Positions 18,064-27,224 of a stretch of DNA of 64,000 nt are shown here, one piece after another. The position numbers were made by a program, and so were the translations under genes. Below the pieces are notes generated by a model. That model saw only the letters and a list, made by a program, of their open reading frames with translations, did no database searches and was not told where the DNA came from. Each line of letters opens with the position of its first letter. The stretch's first letter is position 1. The DNA comes from UBA1801 sp035353395 (GTDB lineage: Bacteria; Acidobacteriota; Holophagae; Holophagales; Holophagaceae), in the NCBI GenBank assembly GCA_035353395.1, contig DAOPZL010000009.1:1-64000 (forward strand), given 5' to 3'.

Positions 18064-18624
18064 ATGCCACTGGTCAAGATTCAGGGGGTACGGCTATCCG
18101 CCGACCTGAAGAAGCGAATCGGTGATCACATCATCGACGCCTTCCATCGTGAAGGCATTCCGGGCAGCTCCGTGATCGTAGTCTACTCCCGCGAGGACGT
18201 GGACATCCTCCTGGACGGGGGCTACCTGATCGAGTCGACGGTCGACCCGTCGCCCCAGGCCCCGCGCCCGGCCCTGGAGGCGCCGGCTCAGGCCTCGGCC
18301 GAGGTCCTGGACGAGTTCAAGACCCGGTCCCGCAGGACCAAGGCCGAACTGGCGGACCTGAAGGCCCAGCTGGTGAACAGCCTGCAGAACAACCCCGCGC
18401 TTTCGAGCTTCCAGGCCCAGGAAGAGCTGGGCCTCAAGGACTGCGACTGGGCGCCCGCCACGCTGCGCCGCTTCTTCTCGGAGCTGGAGGAGGAAGGCCT
18501 GATCACCAAGCAGGGCCAGAAGCGGGGGACCCGCTACGTCTGGAAGGGCTTCCCCCAGCAGGCCCAGGACCTCGCGCCCAGGCTGGTGAAGAGGCCGGAA
18601 GCGACGGAAGACGCGGAGGCATAG
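18064..18624 (+). CDS. Tautomerase-fold/winged-helix fusion protein
   Basis: 186 residues; the ATG at 18064 is chosen over 18052 because gggag sits 6 bases upstream. The first 60 residues (MPLVKIQGVRLSADLKKRIG.., then GIPGSSVIVVYSREDVD) look like a 4-oxalocrotonate tautomerase subunit, including the Pro directly after Met that becomes the catalytic N-terminal Pro in that family. After a Pro/Ala-rich linker (about 62-90) comes a charged helix and a winged-helix-like C-terminal domain (about 110-170: LSSFQAQEELGLKDCDWAPATLRRFFSELEEEGLITKQGQKRGTRYVW). This suggests a small-molecule-sensing or enzymatic domain coupled to DNA binding. Function unknown; just upstream of aroC. Confidence 0.72.
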   Translation: MPLVKIQGVRLSADLKKRIGDHIIDAFHREGIPGSSVIVVYSREDVDILLDGGYLIESTVDPSPQAPRPALEAPAQASAEVLDEFKTRSRRTKAELADLKAQLVNSLQNNPALSSFQAQEELGLKDCDWAPATLRRFFSELEEEGLITKQGQKRGTRYVWKGFPQQAQDLAPRLVKRPEATEDAEA

Positions 18625-18649
18625 GCCCCCTGTCCCGAGGGCATCCTGC

Positions 18650-19786
18650 ATGCTTTTCGATTCCCCCAGCTCCTTCGGACGCTCCTTCCGGATCCTGACC
18701 TTCGGCGAGAGCCATGGACCGGCGGTGGGCGTCGTCCTGGACGGCGTGAAGCCCGGCCTCCCTTTCGACGCGGCGGCGATCCAGCGGGAGCTGGACCGCC
18801 GCCGTCCCGGCCAGTCGGAGCTGGTCACTCCGCGTTCCGAGGCCGACCGGGTGCAGGTCCTCTCGGGCGTCCACGAAGGCCGGACCACGGGGCACCCCAT
18901 CGCGCTCGTGGTGTTCAACCAGAACCTGCGCAGCGGCGACTATGCCGGCATCCGGGACCTCTTCCGGCCAGGCCACGCCGACCTGACCTACGAGCGGAAG
19001 TACGGCTTGAGGGATCCCCGGGGAGGGGGACGGTCCAGCGGCCGCGAAACCTTGGCCCGGGTGGCGGCCGGAGCCTGGGCCAAGCAGCAGCTCGCGCCCC
19101 TGGGCGTCCGGATCAGGGGCTTCAACCGGGAGATCGCGGGCCTCGCCGGCGGGAGCCTGGACTGGGATTTCGTCGAGCGGAATCCCCTGAGGGTGGCGGA
19201 TCCCGGGACTTTCGAGGCCCAGAAGGCCCTGGTGGAAGCGGCCAGGGCCGACCACGACTCCGTGGGAGGTGTCACGGAGGTCTGGATCGAGGGGCTGCCC
19301 CTCGGCCTGGGGGATCCCGCTTTCGCCAAGCTGGACGCCTTGCTGGCCTATGCCTGCATGAGCATCGGGGCGGTGAAGGGGGTGGAGATCGGCGCGGGTT
19401 TCGCGGCGGCGCGCATGCGCGGCTCCGGGAACAACGATCCGATCGGGCCGGAGGGTCCGCTCAAGAACGATGCGGGCGGAGTCCTCGGCGGCATCTCCGA
19501 CGGTGCTCCGGTGATCCTGCGCCTCGCGGTGAAGCCCACCCCGTCCATCGCCCGGATCCAGCGGACCGTCGACCGGGCGGGGCGGGAATCCGAGATCACG
19601 GTCCAGGGCCGCCACGACCCCTGCATCGCCCCCAGGATCGTGCCCGTGGCGGAGGCCATGTGCGCCCTGGTCGTCTACGACCTGTGGCTCACCCAGCAGG
19701 ATCTCGTCGAGGGAGCCCTCCCCGCGGCGGGCGAGTGGGACTGGGCCGCGGTGGACACCCTGCTGGGGCAGGCTCCGGCGCCCTGA
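18650..19786 (+). CDS. aroC: Chorismate synthase
   Basis: 378 residues; the ATG follows gagggcatcctgc. Converts 5-enolpyruvylshikimate 3-phosphate to chorismate with reduced FMN, the last common step for aromatic amino acids. All three signature regions are seen: GESHGPAVG near the N-terminus, DPRGGGRSSGRETLARVAAGA in the middle and GRHDPCIAPRIVPVAEAM near the C-terminus. RRRPGQS is also typical. Length is normal (350-400). A DAHP synthase gene for the first step of the same pathway lies at 31.9 kb. Confidence 0.97.
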   Translation: MLFDSPSSFGRSFRILTFGESHGPAVGVVLDGVKPGLPFDAAAIQRELDRRRPGQSELVTPRSEADRVQVLSGVHEGRTTGHPIALVVFNQNLRSGDYAGIRDLFRPGHADLTYERKYGLRDPRGGGRSSGRETLARVAAGAWAKQQLAPLGVRIRGFNREIAGLAGGSLDWDFVERNPLRVADPGTFEAQKALVEAARADHDSVGGVTEVWIEGLPLGLGDPAFAKLDALLAYACMSIGAVKGVEIGAGFAAARMRGSGNNDPIGPEGPLKNDAGGVLGGISDGAPVILRLAVKPTPSIARIQRTVDRAGRESEITVQGRHDPCIAPRIVPVAEAMCALVVYDLWLTQQDLVEGALPAAGEWDWAAVDTLLGQAPAP

Positions 19787-19823
19787 AGCTTGACGGGGAG
19801 AAAAAAAGGCGAATACTTGCGGT

Positions 19824-20732
19824 ATGTCTTCGTCCTTGTTCCCTTCCGAGACTTCCCCGGTCCTTATCAAGGATCTGAGCGTGGAGCCGGAGGAGGCCAG
19901 GAGCATCCTGCGCCCCCAGCGGGACGACCAGTATGGCTTCGGCTATACCCTCAGCCCATACCGGGGATGCGCCCACGGATGCCGATACTGCTTCCTGAGG
20001 GAATACCCGAACGCCGTCCACGGTCCCGGCGAATGGGGCGGCTGGGTGACGCCCAAGCTCAACGCCCCCGGGCTGCTCTGGTCCCAGCGGCACAGGCTCC
20101 ACGAGCAATCCGTCTTCCTCTCCACCGCCACGGATCCCTACCAGCCCATCGAGCGCGAATTCCATCTCACGCGCGCGTGCCTGGAGGTGCTCCTGGACTG
20201 CCTCACCACCCAGGTGCTCCTGCATACCCGGTCCCCACTGGTGGTGAAGGACCTCGATCTCCTGAAGAGGTTCGGCGACCGGCTCGTCGTGGGCTTCTCC
20301 ATCCCCACGGACGACGACACGGTGAGGCAGGTGGTGGAACCCAAGGCCCCGCCGATCCCCAGCCGGTGGGCCGCCGTGGAGAGGCTCGCCAGGGCGGGGA
20401 TCCGGGTGAACCTCGCCGCGACCCCGCTGATGCCCATGACGGATCCGGAAGGATTCGCCCGCCGGGCCCGGGAAAGCGGCGTCTCGAACCTCTGGGTGGG
20501 CTCCCTGAGGCTGCTGAGGAACGACCCCTTCTATGACGTGCTGGTCCGCAACCGCTGGCTGAAGGTGCTCGACCAGGACTATGTCGAGGAGATCCGCGGG
20601 ATCCTGACGGAGGCCTTGCCCCAGGCCCGGCACCGCAGACGCCGGGCGCCGAGGCCGTCCCGTGCCCGGCCGGCCGTGCCGAAGCTGGTCCCGCCCAGGC
20701 CTGTGCAGCCCGGGCTGTTCGATCTTCTGTAG
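19824..20732 (+). CDS. Radical SAM protein, SPL/Rv2578c-like
   Basis: 302 residues. The 4Fe-4S/SAM motif is CxxxCxxC (C49, C53, C56 in YRGCAHGCRYCFLREYPN). The sequence continues with FLSTATDPYQPIEREFHLTR, HTRSPLVVKDLDLL and VGFSIPTDDDTVRQVVEP, which resemble the spore photoproduct lyase-like radical SAM group, including the Rv2578c family. The C-terminal 40 residues are basic and Pro-rich, ending PGLFDLL. Real photoproduct repair is not implied, since that needs a conserved C-terminal Cys not apparent here. Substrate unknown; possibly nucleic-acid related. The start lacks a strong ribosome site. Confidence 0.82.
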   Translation: MSSSLFPSETSPVLIKDLSVEPEEARSILRPQRDDQYGFGYTLSPYRGCAHGCRYCFLREYPNAVHGPGEWGGWVTPKLNAPGLLWSQRHRLHEQSVFLSTATDPYQPIEREFHLTRACLEVLLDCLTTQVLLHTRSPLVVKDLDLLKRFGDRLVVGFSIPTDDDTVRQVVEPKAPPIPSRWAAVERLARAGIRVNLAATPLMPMTDPEGFARRARESGVSNLWVGSLRLLRNDPFYDVLVRNRWLKVLDQDYVEEIRGILTEALPQARHRRRRAPRPSRARPAVPKLVPPRPVQPGLFDLL

Positions 20733-20815
20733 CGGGTTCCTCGGGAGTCTGCCGGGCGCGGTCCCGCGCCGCCGGGGAGCCATTCGGAGCGCAATCGTGT
20801 GACAATGGCCTTTGC

Positions 20816-22444
20816 ATGAACACCCTCGCGCTCAAGTACCGACCCCGCCTGCTCGCGGACCTCGTAGGCCAGGAGGCGAGCGTCCGGGCCCTCGCCAATG
20901 CCTTGAAGCGGGCCCAGGCTTCCGGTTCCATCCATCACCAGGCCTTCCTGTTCGCGGGGGTCCGGGGGACCGGCAAGACGACCTCCGCCCGGATCCTGGC
21001 GCGCTCCCTGAACTGCAAGGAGGGACCGACGCCCACGCCGTGCGGGGTCTGCGACGCCTGCCTGGCCTCGGAGCAGCCGGACAGGAACCTGGACGTGATC
21101 GAGATCGACGCCGCCAGCCGTGCCTCGGTGGAGGATGCGCGCGCCCTGCGGGAACAGGTGCAGACGCGGCCGGCCTTCTGCCGCTACCGCGTCTACATCA
21201 TCGACGAGGTCCACATGCTGAGCCGCAGCGCCTTCGACGCGCTGCTGAAGATCCTGGAGGAGCCCCCGGCCCACGCGGTCTTCATCCTGGCGACCACGGA
21301 GCTCCAGGACGTGCCGGACACCATCAAGAGCCGGGTCCAGATCTACCCCTTCCGCCTCATGCCCGTGCCCGTCATCGAGGGCCGCCTGAAGTACATCTGC
21401 GAGCAGGAGGGCGTCTCCTTCAGCGAGGGATCCCTGCGGCTGCTGGCCGAAGCCGGGCAGGGGTCCATGCGCGACGCCCTGACGATCCTGGACCGCGTCA
21501 TCGCGGCGGGCGACGGCCGCGTGCTCGAGGACATCGTCCGGGAGCAGCTCGGCATCGTGCCCGCGGTCCGGGTGCAGGCGGTGCTCTCAGCGCTGCTGGA
21601 AGGGGATTCGTCGAGGATCCTGGACGAATGCCAGGCCCTGGCCTCCCTGGGCGCGGACTGGACGAGCTTCTGGCGGGAACTCATGCTGGCGTTCCGGGAC
21701 CGGCTCGAGGCCGAGATCCGCCGCGGGGCCTTGCCCCACGAGGTGGTGCGGCTGGCCCGGATGCTCCACCTCCTGCTGCAGCGGGAGCGGGATCTCCGGG
21801 ACACCAGCCTGCCGCAGGTGGTCGTGGAACTGGCCCTCCTCACGGCCTCCCAGCTTCCCCACCTCGCGCCGCTGGATGCACTCGTCCCGTCCGGCCAGGC
21901 GACCGGCTCCACGGGGCCCAAGTCCCCGGTCCGGCCCGCTCCCGTGCCTGCCCGCACCGCCCCGGCGGCTGGAGCCAGGCCGGAGGATCCCGGGCCGCGC
22001 CACGCGGCGCCCAGCCGGGAACAGGCCCCGAAGCCCGCGGCGGTGCCGGCGGTTCCGCCCGAACCCGTGAAGGATCCGGCGGACATGGCCCAGTTGAGGA
22101 AAGCCTGTTCGGAGGCCTTGCGGGCCGCCCCGGGCGGCCTTCCCAGGACCCTGGCGTCCCTCCCCCACATGGCCACGTCGCTGCGCGTGGAGAACCGGAC
22201 ACTCCAGTGGGTCTTCCCGGCCAATGTCCGGAACACCGTGCAGGATCTCGAACGGGAGAAGGCCAATCCGCATCTCCTGGAAGCTCTCCGGAAGGTCCTG
22301 CCCGGAATCGCCGGGATCGCCATCGCGTTCGACCAGGATTCCCAGGCCCGTCCGGAGGATGCGCTTCGGGCCGACAGCACCTTCCAGCGGCTCCTCCAGG
22401 AAACAGGGGGGGAGCTTCTAGAAATCCGGCAGACGAATGGATGA
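20816..22444 (+). CDS. dnaX: DNA polymerase III subunit gamma/tau
   Basis: 542 residues. Clamp-loader ATPase: Walker A GVRGTGKTTSAR (48-59), four zinc cysteines (C67, C76, C79, C82), Walker B YIIDEVHML, the sensor ATTELQDVPDTIKSR and a domain III helical region to about 360. A Pro/Ala-rich linker (about 365-430) then leads to a C-terminal tau-type domain (430-542). It loads the beta clamp and, through tau, organises the replisome. I see no A-rich slippery run that would make a separate gamma by frameshifting. Followed closely by a histidine kinase gene. Confidence 0.95.
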   Translation: MNTLALKYRPRLLADLVGQEASVRALANALKRAQASGSIHHQAFLFAGVRGTGKTTSARILARSLNCKEGPTPTPCGVCDACLASEQPDRNLDVIEIDAASRASVEDARALREQVQTRPAFCRYRVYIIDEVHMLSRSAFDALLKILEEPPAHAVFILATTELQDVPDTIKSRVQIYPFRLMPVPVIEGRLKYICEQEGVSFSEGSLRLLAEAGQGSMRDALTILDRVIAAGDGRVLEDIVREQLGIVPAVRVQAVLSALLEGDSSRILDECQALASLGADWTSFWRELMLAFRDRLEAEIRRGALPHEVVRLARMLHLLLQRERDLRDTSLPQVVVELALLTASQLPHLAPLDALVPSGQATGSTGPKSPVRPAPVPARTAPAAGARPEDPGPRHAAPSREQAPKPAAVPAVPPEPVKDPADMAQLRKACSEALRAAPGGLPRTLASLPHMATSLRVENRTLQWVFPANVRNTVQDLEREKANPHLLEALRKVLPGIAGIAIAFDQDSQARPEDALRADSTFQRLLQETGGELLEIRQTNG

Positions 22445-22506
22445 ACATGTTATTTTTATCTTCCGAATTCTGGATAGCATAGCCATGTTCCGGTGGATCT
22501 GATTTC

Positions 22507-24840
22507 ATGCGCACCCAGGCAGGAGAATGCAAGTCGTCCCCCTTTCCCCATGCAGGAAAGGACAGGAAGCCTGCCGCCGCATACGGCTATTCCGTCGCCA
22601 TGCGCGTGGTGTTCCTCCTGGCGATCGTGGCCTCCGGCCTGCTGGTGGGAGGAGCCTGGCTCTCGTACCGCGAGCGGAGCGCCTCCGAGCGCCAACGCAT
22701 GCAGGAAAAGCTGGTGGTGGACGCCGACCAGCTGAGCGTGGGCCTCTCGCTGCCTCTCTGGAATTTCGACTACAACCAGGTGGGGAAGATCCTCGACAGC
22801 GAGATGCAGGACCGGAACCTCTACGGCGTGGTCGTCTCGCAAGTCGATTCGGTCAACGCGAACCACGTGATGATCCACGCGCGGATCCGGGACGGGCAGT
22901 GGCACCCCGTGCCCACCGCGGTCGACGTCTTTCCGAACGGCATGCTGGTCCAGGAGCGCACGATCACCGCCATGGGCGAACCCGTCGGGCACGTGAAGCT
23001 CATCGTCACCCCCCGGTTCATGGAGCAGGAGCTGCGCCAGCGGACGATCCAGACGACCCTGCAGACCGTGCTGTTCGGCCTGCTGCTGATCATCAGCCTC
23101 TACCACGTCCTGTGGTGGGTCGTCCTGAGGCCCCTGCGGCACATCGAGCGCTATGCCACGGCCGTGAGCTCGGGCGGGGCGCCCCCCGCGGGCGTCCTCG
23201 CCGGGAGATTCCACGGGGAGCTGGAGAGCCTGCGCGTGGCGATCGGGGAGATGGTCCATCTGCTCCATGCGCGCCTGAAGGCGCTCCAGGAAAAGGAGAC
23301 CACCCTCACCGCCGTCCTCGATTCCGTGCCCCAGAACGTGTACTGGAAGGATGCCGAGGGGCGTTTCGCCGGCTGCAACAAGGTCTTCGCCCGGACGGTC
23401 GGCCTGGAGGAACCCGGAGCCATCATCGGCCGGCGGGTCCAGGAACTCCCCAACCAGGGAGAGGAGATCGTCGCCCACCAGCTGGACGATCTCCAGGTCC
23501 TCCGGACGGGCGTCTCCAGGGTCCACGCGGTCGAGTCCTGCAGGACGGCCTCGGGGGAAGTCGTCTGGCTCGACGTGACCAAGGTGCCCATCCTGGACGA
23601 GGAAGGGACACCTTTCGCGGTGCTGGGCGTGTCCGAGGACATCACGGGCATGAAGCTGGCCGAAGAGGAGCGGGTCAAGCTCCTCGAGCAGCTCAACCAG
23701 TCCCAGAAGCTGGAGTCCATCGGGCGCCTGGCCGGAGGCGTCGCGCACGACAACAACAACATGTTGACGGCCATCCTGATGCATGCCGAGCTGCTGCGGG
23801 AGATCCTGGGACCGGGGAATCCAGCCCTGCGCCACATCCAGGCGATGGAAGGCGCGGCGGAGCGCTCCACGGGGCTCATCCGCCAGCTCCTGGCCTTCTC
23901 GCGCAAGCAGGTCATCGAGCCGAAGGTCGTCGACCTGAACGAGCTCCTGGGCGGATTCCGCGCCTCCATGTCGCCGCTGGTCGGCGAGGACATCAACTTC
24001 GTCTTCAAGCCGGCCAGGGAGCTCTGGCCCCTCCGGCTGGACCCGACCCAGGTGGACCAGGTCCTCATGAACCTCGTGGTGAACGCCCGCGATGCCATGC
24101 CCACTGGCGGGACGCTGGTCATCGAGACCTCCAACGTCAGGATCGACGACCAGTACTGCCAGGATCATCCCTGGGCCGTGCCCGGCGATTACGTCCTGCT
24201 CACGGTGAGCGACACCGGCGTGGGGATGACGCCGGACCTCCAGGAGAAGATCTTCGACCCCTTCTTCACCACGAAGGAGGTGGGCAAGGGCACGGGGCTC
24301 GGACTGTCCACGGTGTTCGGCATCGTCAAGCAGAACAACGGCTTCATCCAGGTCTACAGCGAGCCGGGGCTCGGCGCGACCTTCAAGGTCTACCTCCCGA
24401 AGTTCCATGGGGACGACGTTCCCGAGACCGAGGAATCCGGGCCGGAAGCCCTCTGCCAGGGGATGGGACAGATCCTCGTGGTGGAGGATGACGAGAGCCT
24501 CCGGGAGGTCATCCCCCACATCCTGGATCGGCTGGGCTTCACCTACATGATGGCCGACACGCCGGAGGAGGCCCTGGAGATCGGGCGGCGGCCTGGCACC
24601 GAGATCGACGTGCTGCTCACGGACGTGGTGATGCCGGGCATGAGCGGAAAGGAGCTCTGGGAGAAGTTCCGCGTCATCCGGCCCGATGCCCAGGTCGTCT
24701 ACATGTCGGGCTACACGGCGGACGTGATCTCGATGCAGGGGGTGCTGGACAGCGGCGTCCACTTCATCCAGAAGCCCTTCTCGACGGCGGAGCTCGGGAA
24801 GAAGCTCCGCAGCGTGATGAGAGGCGTCAGCGTCCCGTGA
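22507..24840 (+). CDS. Membrane-bound hybrid sensor histidine kinase (PAS-HisKA-HATPase-receiver)
   Basis: 777 residues. Membrane segments at about 32-52 and 186-207 bracket a periplasmic sensing domain of about 130 residues containing SLPLWNFDYNQV, as in sensors with a LxxxLWxxD motif. A HAMP-like stretch leads to a PAS domain (265-385), then HisKA with GGVAHDNNNMLTAI (phospho-His414; AHDNNN where AHDFNN is usual) and HATPase boxes NLVVNARDAM, DTGVGM, PFFTTKEVGKGTGLGLSTV. The receiver (from about 655, ILVVEDDESLRE) has its Asp in LLTDVVMPGMSG and Lys in QKPF. It should pass phosphate within one polypeptide; no output regulator is adjacent. Tail-to-tail with another hybrid kinase, 12 bases apart. 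Confidence 0.92.
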   Translation: MRTQAGECKSSPFPHAGKDRKPAAAYGYSVAMRVVFLLAIVASGLLVGGAWLSYRERSASERQRMQEKLVVDADQLSVGLSLPLWNFDYNQVGKILDSEMQDRNLYGVVVSQVDSVNANHVMIHARIRDGQWHPVPTAVDVFPNGMLVQERTITAMGEPVGHVKLIVTPRFMEQELRQRTIQTTLQTVLFGLLLIISLYHVLWWVVLRPLRHIERYATAVSSGGAPPAGVLAGRFHGELESLRVAIGEMVHLLHARLKALQEKETTLTAVLDSVPQNVYWKDAEGRFAGCNKVFARTVGLEEPGAIIGRRVQELPNQGEEIVAHQLDDLQVLRTGVSRVHAVESCRTASGEVVWLDVTKVPILDEEGTPFAVLGVSEDITGMKLAEEERVKLLEQLNQSQKLESIGRLAGGVAHDNNNMLTAILMHAELLREILGPGNPALRHIQAMEGAAERSTGLIRQLLAFSRKQVIEPKVVDLNELLGGFRASMSPLVGEDINFVFKPARELWPLRLDPTQVDQVLMNLVVNARDAMPTGGTLVIETSNVRIDDQYCQDHPWAVPGDYVLLTVSDTGVGMTPDLQEKIFDPFFTTKEVGKGTGLGLSTVFGIVKQNNGFIQVYSEPGLGATFKVYLPKFHGDDVPETEESGPEALCQGMGQILVVEDDESLREVIPHILDRLGFTYMMADTPEEALEIGRRPGTEIDVLLTDVVMPGMSGKELWEKFRVIRPDAQVVYMSGYTADVISMQGVLDSGVHFIQKPFSTAELGKKLRSVMRGVSVP

Positions 24841-24852
24841 CGCCCCCGGGGC

Positions 24853-27198
24853 TCAGGGAACCTGCCGGAGGATTTTCCGAAGATCCTCGATGAGGAAGGG
24901 CTTGGGGAGGAATCCCGCGAAGCCCTCCTTCCTGTTCTCCTGGACGGCGTCGTGCTCGCTGTAGCCGCTGCACAGGATCACGGGAACGTCGGCCCGGATC
25001 CGCTTGAGCTCGCGGAACGTCTCGCGGCCGTCCATCCGGGGCATGGTGAGATCCAGCAGGACCAGGTCGAAGTGTCCGTCCTCCGCCGCGAAGCGTTCGA
25101 GGGCATCCGGCCCGTCCACGGCCGTGGCCACCTGGAGGCCCATGATCTCGAGCATGGCGGCGGTGGCCTTCCGCACCTCGGCCTCGTCGTCCACCACCAG
25201 GATCTTCCTCTTGGGGAGGGGTTCCTCGCTGCCGGGCGCGGCTGGTTCGGGCCCGAGGTCCGCATGGTCGGCCGAGGGGAAGAACAGCATGAAGGTGGTG
25301 CCCTTCCCCGGGGCGCTGTCGATCTGGATCCCGGCCCGGTGTCCCCTGAGGATGCCCTGCATGGCGCAGAGCCCCAGGCCGCGGCCGCTCTCCTTGGTGC
25401 TGAAGAAGGGGTCGAAGATCTTGTCCCGGATCTCGGGAGCGATCCCGCAGCCCGTATCCGAGATCTCGAGGCAGACATGGAGCCCGGCCTCCAGGTTCTG
25501 GCCGGCGAAGGTCGACCGGAGCACGCCCTCGTCCAGGGGGTGGGTCCGCGTCGCGATGTCGATGGTGCCTTCCTGGTCCCCGATGGCCTCGGAGGCGTTG
25601 GTCACCAGGTTCATGACCACCTGCTGGATCTGCGCCGCGTCAGCCTCGACGGGCGGAAGCCCGCCGGCGAGGTCGTAGCGGACCGTGATCTTCTTCGAGA
25701 TCGAGACGTTGAGGAGGTGGGTCATCTCCCGGACCACCTGGTTCAAGTCGTGCGGCCTCACGACGAAGCGTCCCCTGCCGGAGTAGGCCAGCATCTGCTT
25801 GGTCAGTTCGGCGGCCCTCAGGATCGTGTGCTCGATGTTGTCCAGGTAGGGCAGCGCCGGGGATTCCTGGGGGCTCGTCAGCTGCGCGAGGTTGAGGTTG
25901 CCCAGCATGGCCGTGAGGAGGTTGTTGAAGTCGTGGGCGATGCCTCCCGCCAGGATGCCGAGGCTCTCCAGCTTCTGGGTCTGGCGCAGGGCCTCTTCGG
26001 CCTGCTTGTTCTGGGTGATGTCCTGGGAGAAGCCCACGATGCGCGTGATCCGGCCCCCGCCGTCCCGGATGGGCACCAGGAGCGTCTGGAAGGTCCTGCG
26101 TCCCAGGGGCAGCTCCACCTCCTCCTCGTAGCGGATGGGGCCGCCGGCCGCCAGGCAGCGCTGGAAGTTCGCCACCACCGGGTCCGCGAGTTCCCTGGGC
26201 AGGAACTGGTGGAAGGACTGCCCGGCCAAGTCGCGGATGTCTCTTCCGAACCGGGCCGCCTCCGCGGGATTGAAGCTCTCGACGGTGAAGGTGCCGTCGG
26301 GGGCCACCAGGATCCAGAAGATGGCGTCGGTGGTGTTGTTGAACAGTTCCAGATAGCGCGCCTGGCTTTCCCGGAGGGCTTCCTCGGCGAGATGCCGCTC
26401 AGTCATGTCCATGAAGAGACCCTCGGCGCCGAGGTAGGTGCCGTCCGCGGCCAGATGGGGCGTGACGCTCTGGAGGATGCGGCGCCTTCCTCCATCCGGG
26501 CGTCGGATCTCGATCTCGTACGTGCCGGACTCGCCCCGCCGGCGCCGTTCCGTCTGCCTCAGGATCTCCTGGTAGGTGTTCTCGTCCACGAACTCCCGGA
26601 AGTGGTGCCCGGCCAGCGGCCCGGGAGCGACCCCGAAGATGCGCGCCGCCGCAGGATTGGCGAAGACCCATCGTTCCTCGGCATCCATGATGGCGAAACC
26701 TTCCCCGAGCTTGTCCAGCAGGCTGCGCAGGTTGTTCTCGCTCTTCCGGAGCGCTTCCTCGGCCCGCTTCCGGACCGTGATGTCGCGGGAGATCCCGAAG
26801 GTGCCATGGAGGTTCCCTTCAGCATCCCGGAAGGGGGCCTTGGTGGTGGAGATCCAGGTCGCGCTTCCGTCCGGCTGGACCTCCATCTCCTCGAGATCGA
26901 CCTTGGGCAGGCCGGTCCGGAGGATCTCCTGCTCGTCCTCGCGGGTGCGCCGGGCAAGCTCCGGGGGAAGGAAGTCGAAGTCGGACTTGCCCAGCACGAG
27001 GGACGGATCCTCCAGTCGGAAGGCCTGGGCGACCGCCCGGTTGGCCCAGATGAAACGGCTCTCGAGATCCTTGAAGTAGACCTGGTACGGGGCCTGGTCC
27101 ATCAGGGTGTGGAGCAGCTGCTCGCTGGTGCGCAGGCGCTCGATCTCGCGCTCCAGTGCCTGGATCCTGAGAGAGGTCTCGTCCATAACGTTCTTCAT
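24853..27198 (-). CDS. Soluble hybrid histidine kinase with three PAS domains
   Basis: About 781 residues from the ATG at 27198 (a GTG at 27204 and an ATG at 27186 are alternatives). No membrane segment. A short coiled coil is followed by three PAS/PAC units (about 28-155, 160-275 and 285-410), HisKA (GGIAHDFNNLLTAMLGNLNL), HATPase (NLVTNASEAI, DTGCGIAPEIRDKIFDPFFSTK, GRGLGL) and a C-terminal receiver (KILVVDDEAEVRK; Asp in LVLLDLTMPRMDG; LPKPF). The layout fits a cytoplasmic redox, ligand or gas sensor; ligands cannot be named from sequence. It lies 20 bases downstream of ispE on the same strand, so it may be read through from map-ispE. Confidence 0.92.
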   Translation of the reverse strand: MKNVMDETSLRIQALEREIERLRTSEQLLHTLMDQAPYQVYFKDLESRFIWANRAVAQAFRLEDPSLVLGKSDFDFLPPELARRTREDEQEILRTGLPKVDLEEMEVQPDGSATWISTTKAPFRDAEGNLHGTFGISRDITVRKRAEEALRKSENNLRSLLDKLGEGFAIMDAEERWVFANPAAARIFGVAPGPLAGHHFREFVDENTYQEILRQTERRRRGESGTYEIEIRRPDGGRRRILQSVTPHLAADGTYLGAEGLFMDMTERHLAEEALRESQARYLELFNNTTDAIFWILVAPDGTFTVESFNPAEAARFGRDIRDLAGQSFHQFLPRELADPVVANFQRCLAAGGPIRYEEEVELPLGRRTFQTLLVPIRDGGGRITRIVGFSQDITQNKQAEEALRQTQKLESLGILAGGIAHDFNNLLTAMLGNLNLAQLTSPQESPALPYLDNIEHTILRAAELTKQMLAYSGRGRFVVRPHDLNQVVREMTHLLNVSISKKITVRYDLAGGLPPVEADAAQIQQVVMNLVTNASEAIGDQEGTIDIATRTHPLDEGVLRSTFAGQNLEAGLHVCLEISDTGCGIAPEIRDKIFDPFFSTKESGRGLGLCAMQGILRGHRAGIQIDSAPGKGTTFMLFFPSADHADLGPEPAAPGSEEPLPKRKILVVDDEAEVRKATAAMLEIMGLQVATAVDGPDALERFAAEDGHFDLVLLDLTMPRMDGRETFRELKRIRADVPVILCSGYSEHDAVQENRKEGFAGFLPKPFLIEDLRKILRQVP

Positions 27199-27224
27199 CC
27201 GCACCGGATCAGTCCATGGAGTAT

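Noticed and set aside
20816..22444. Programmed frameshift in dnaX producing gamma
   Set aside because: No A AAA AAG-like slippery run was found in the reading frame.
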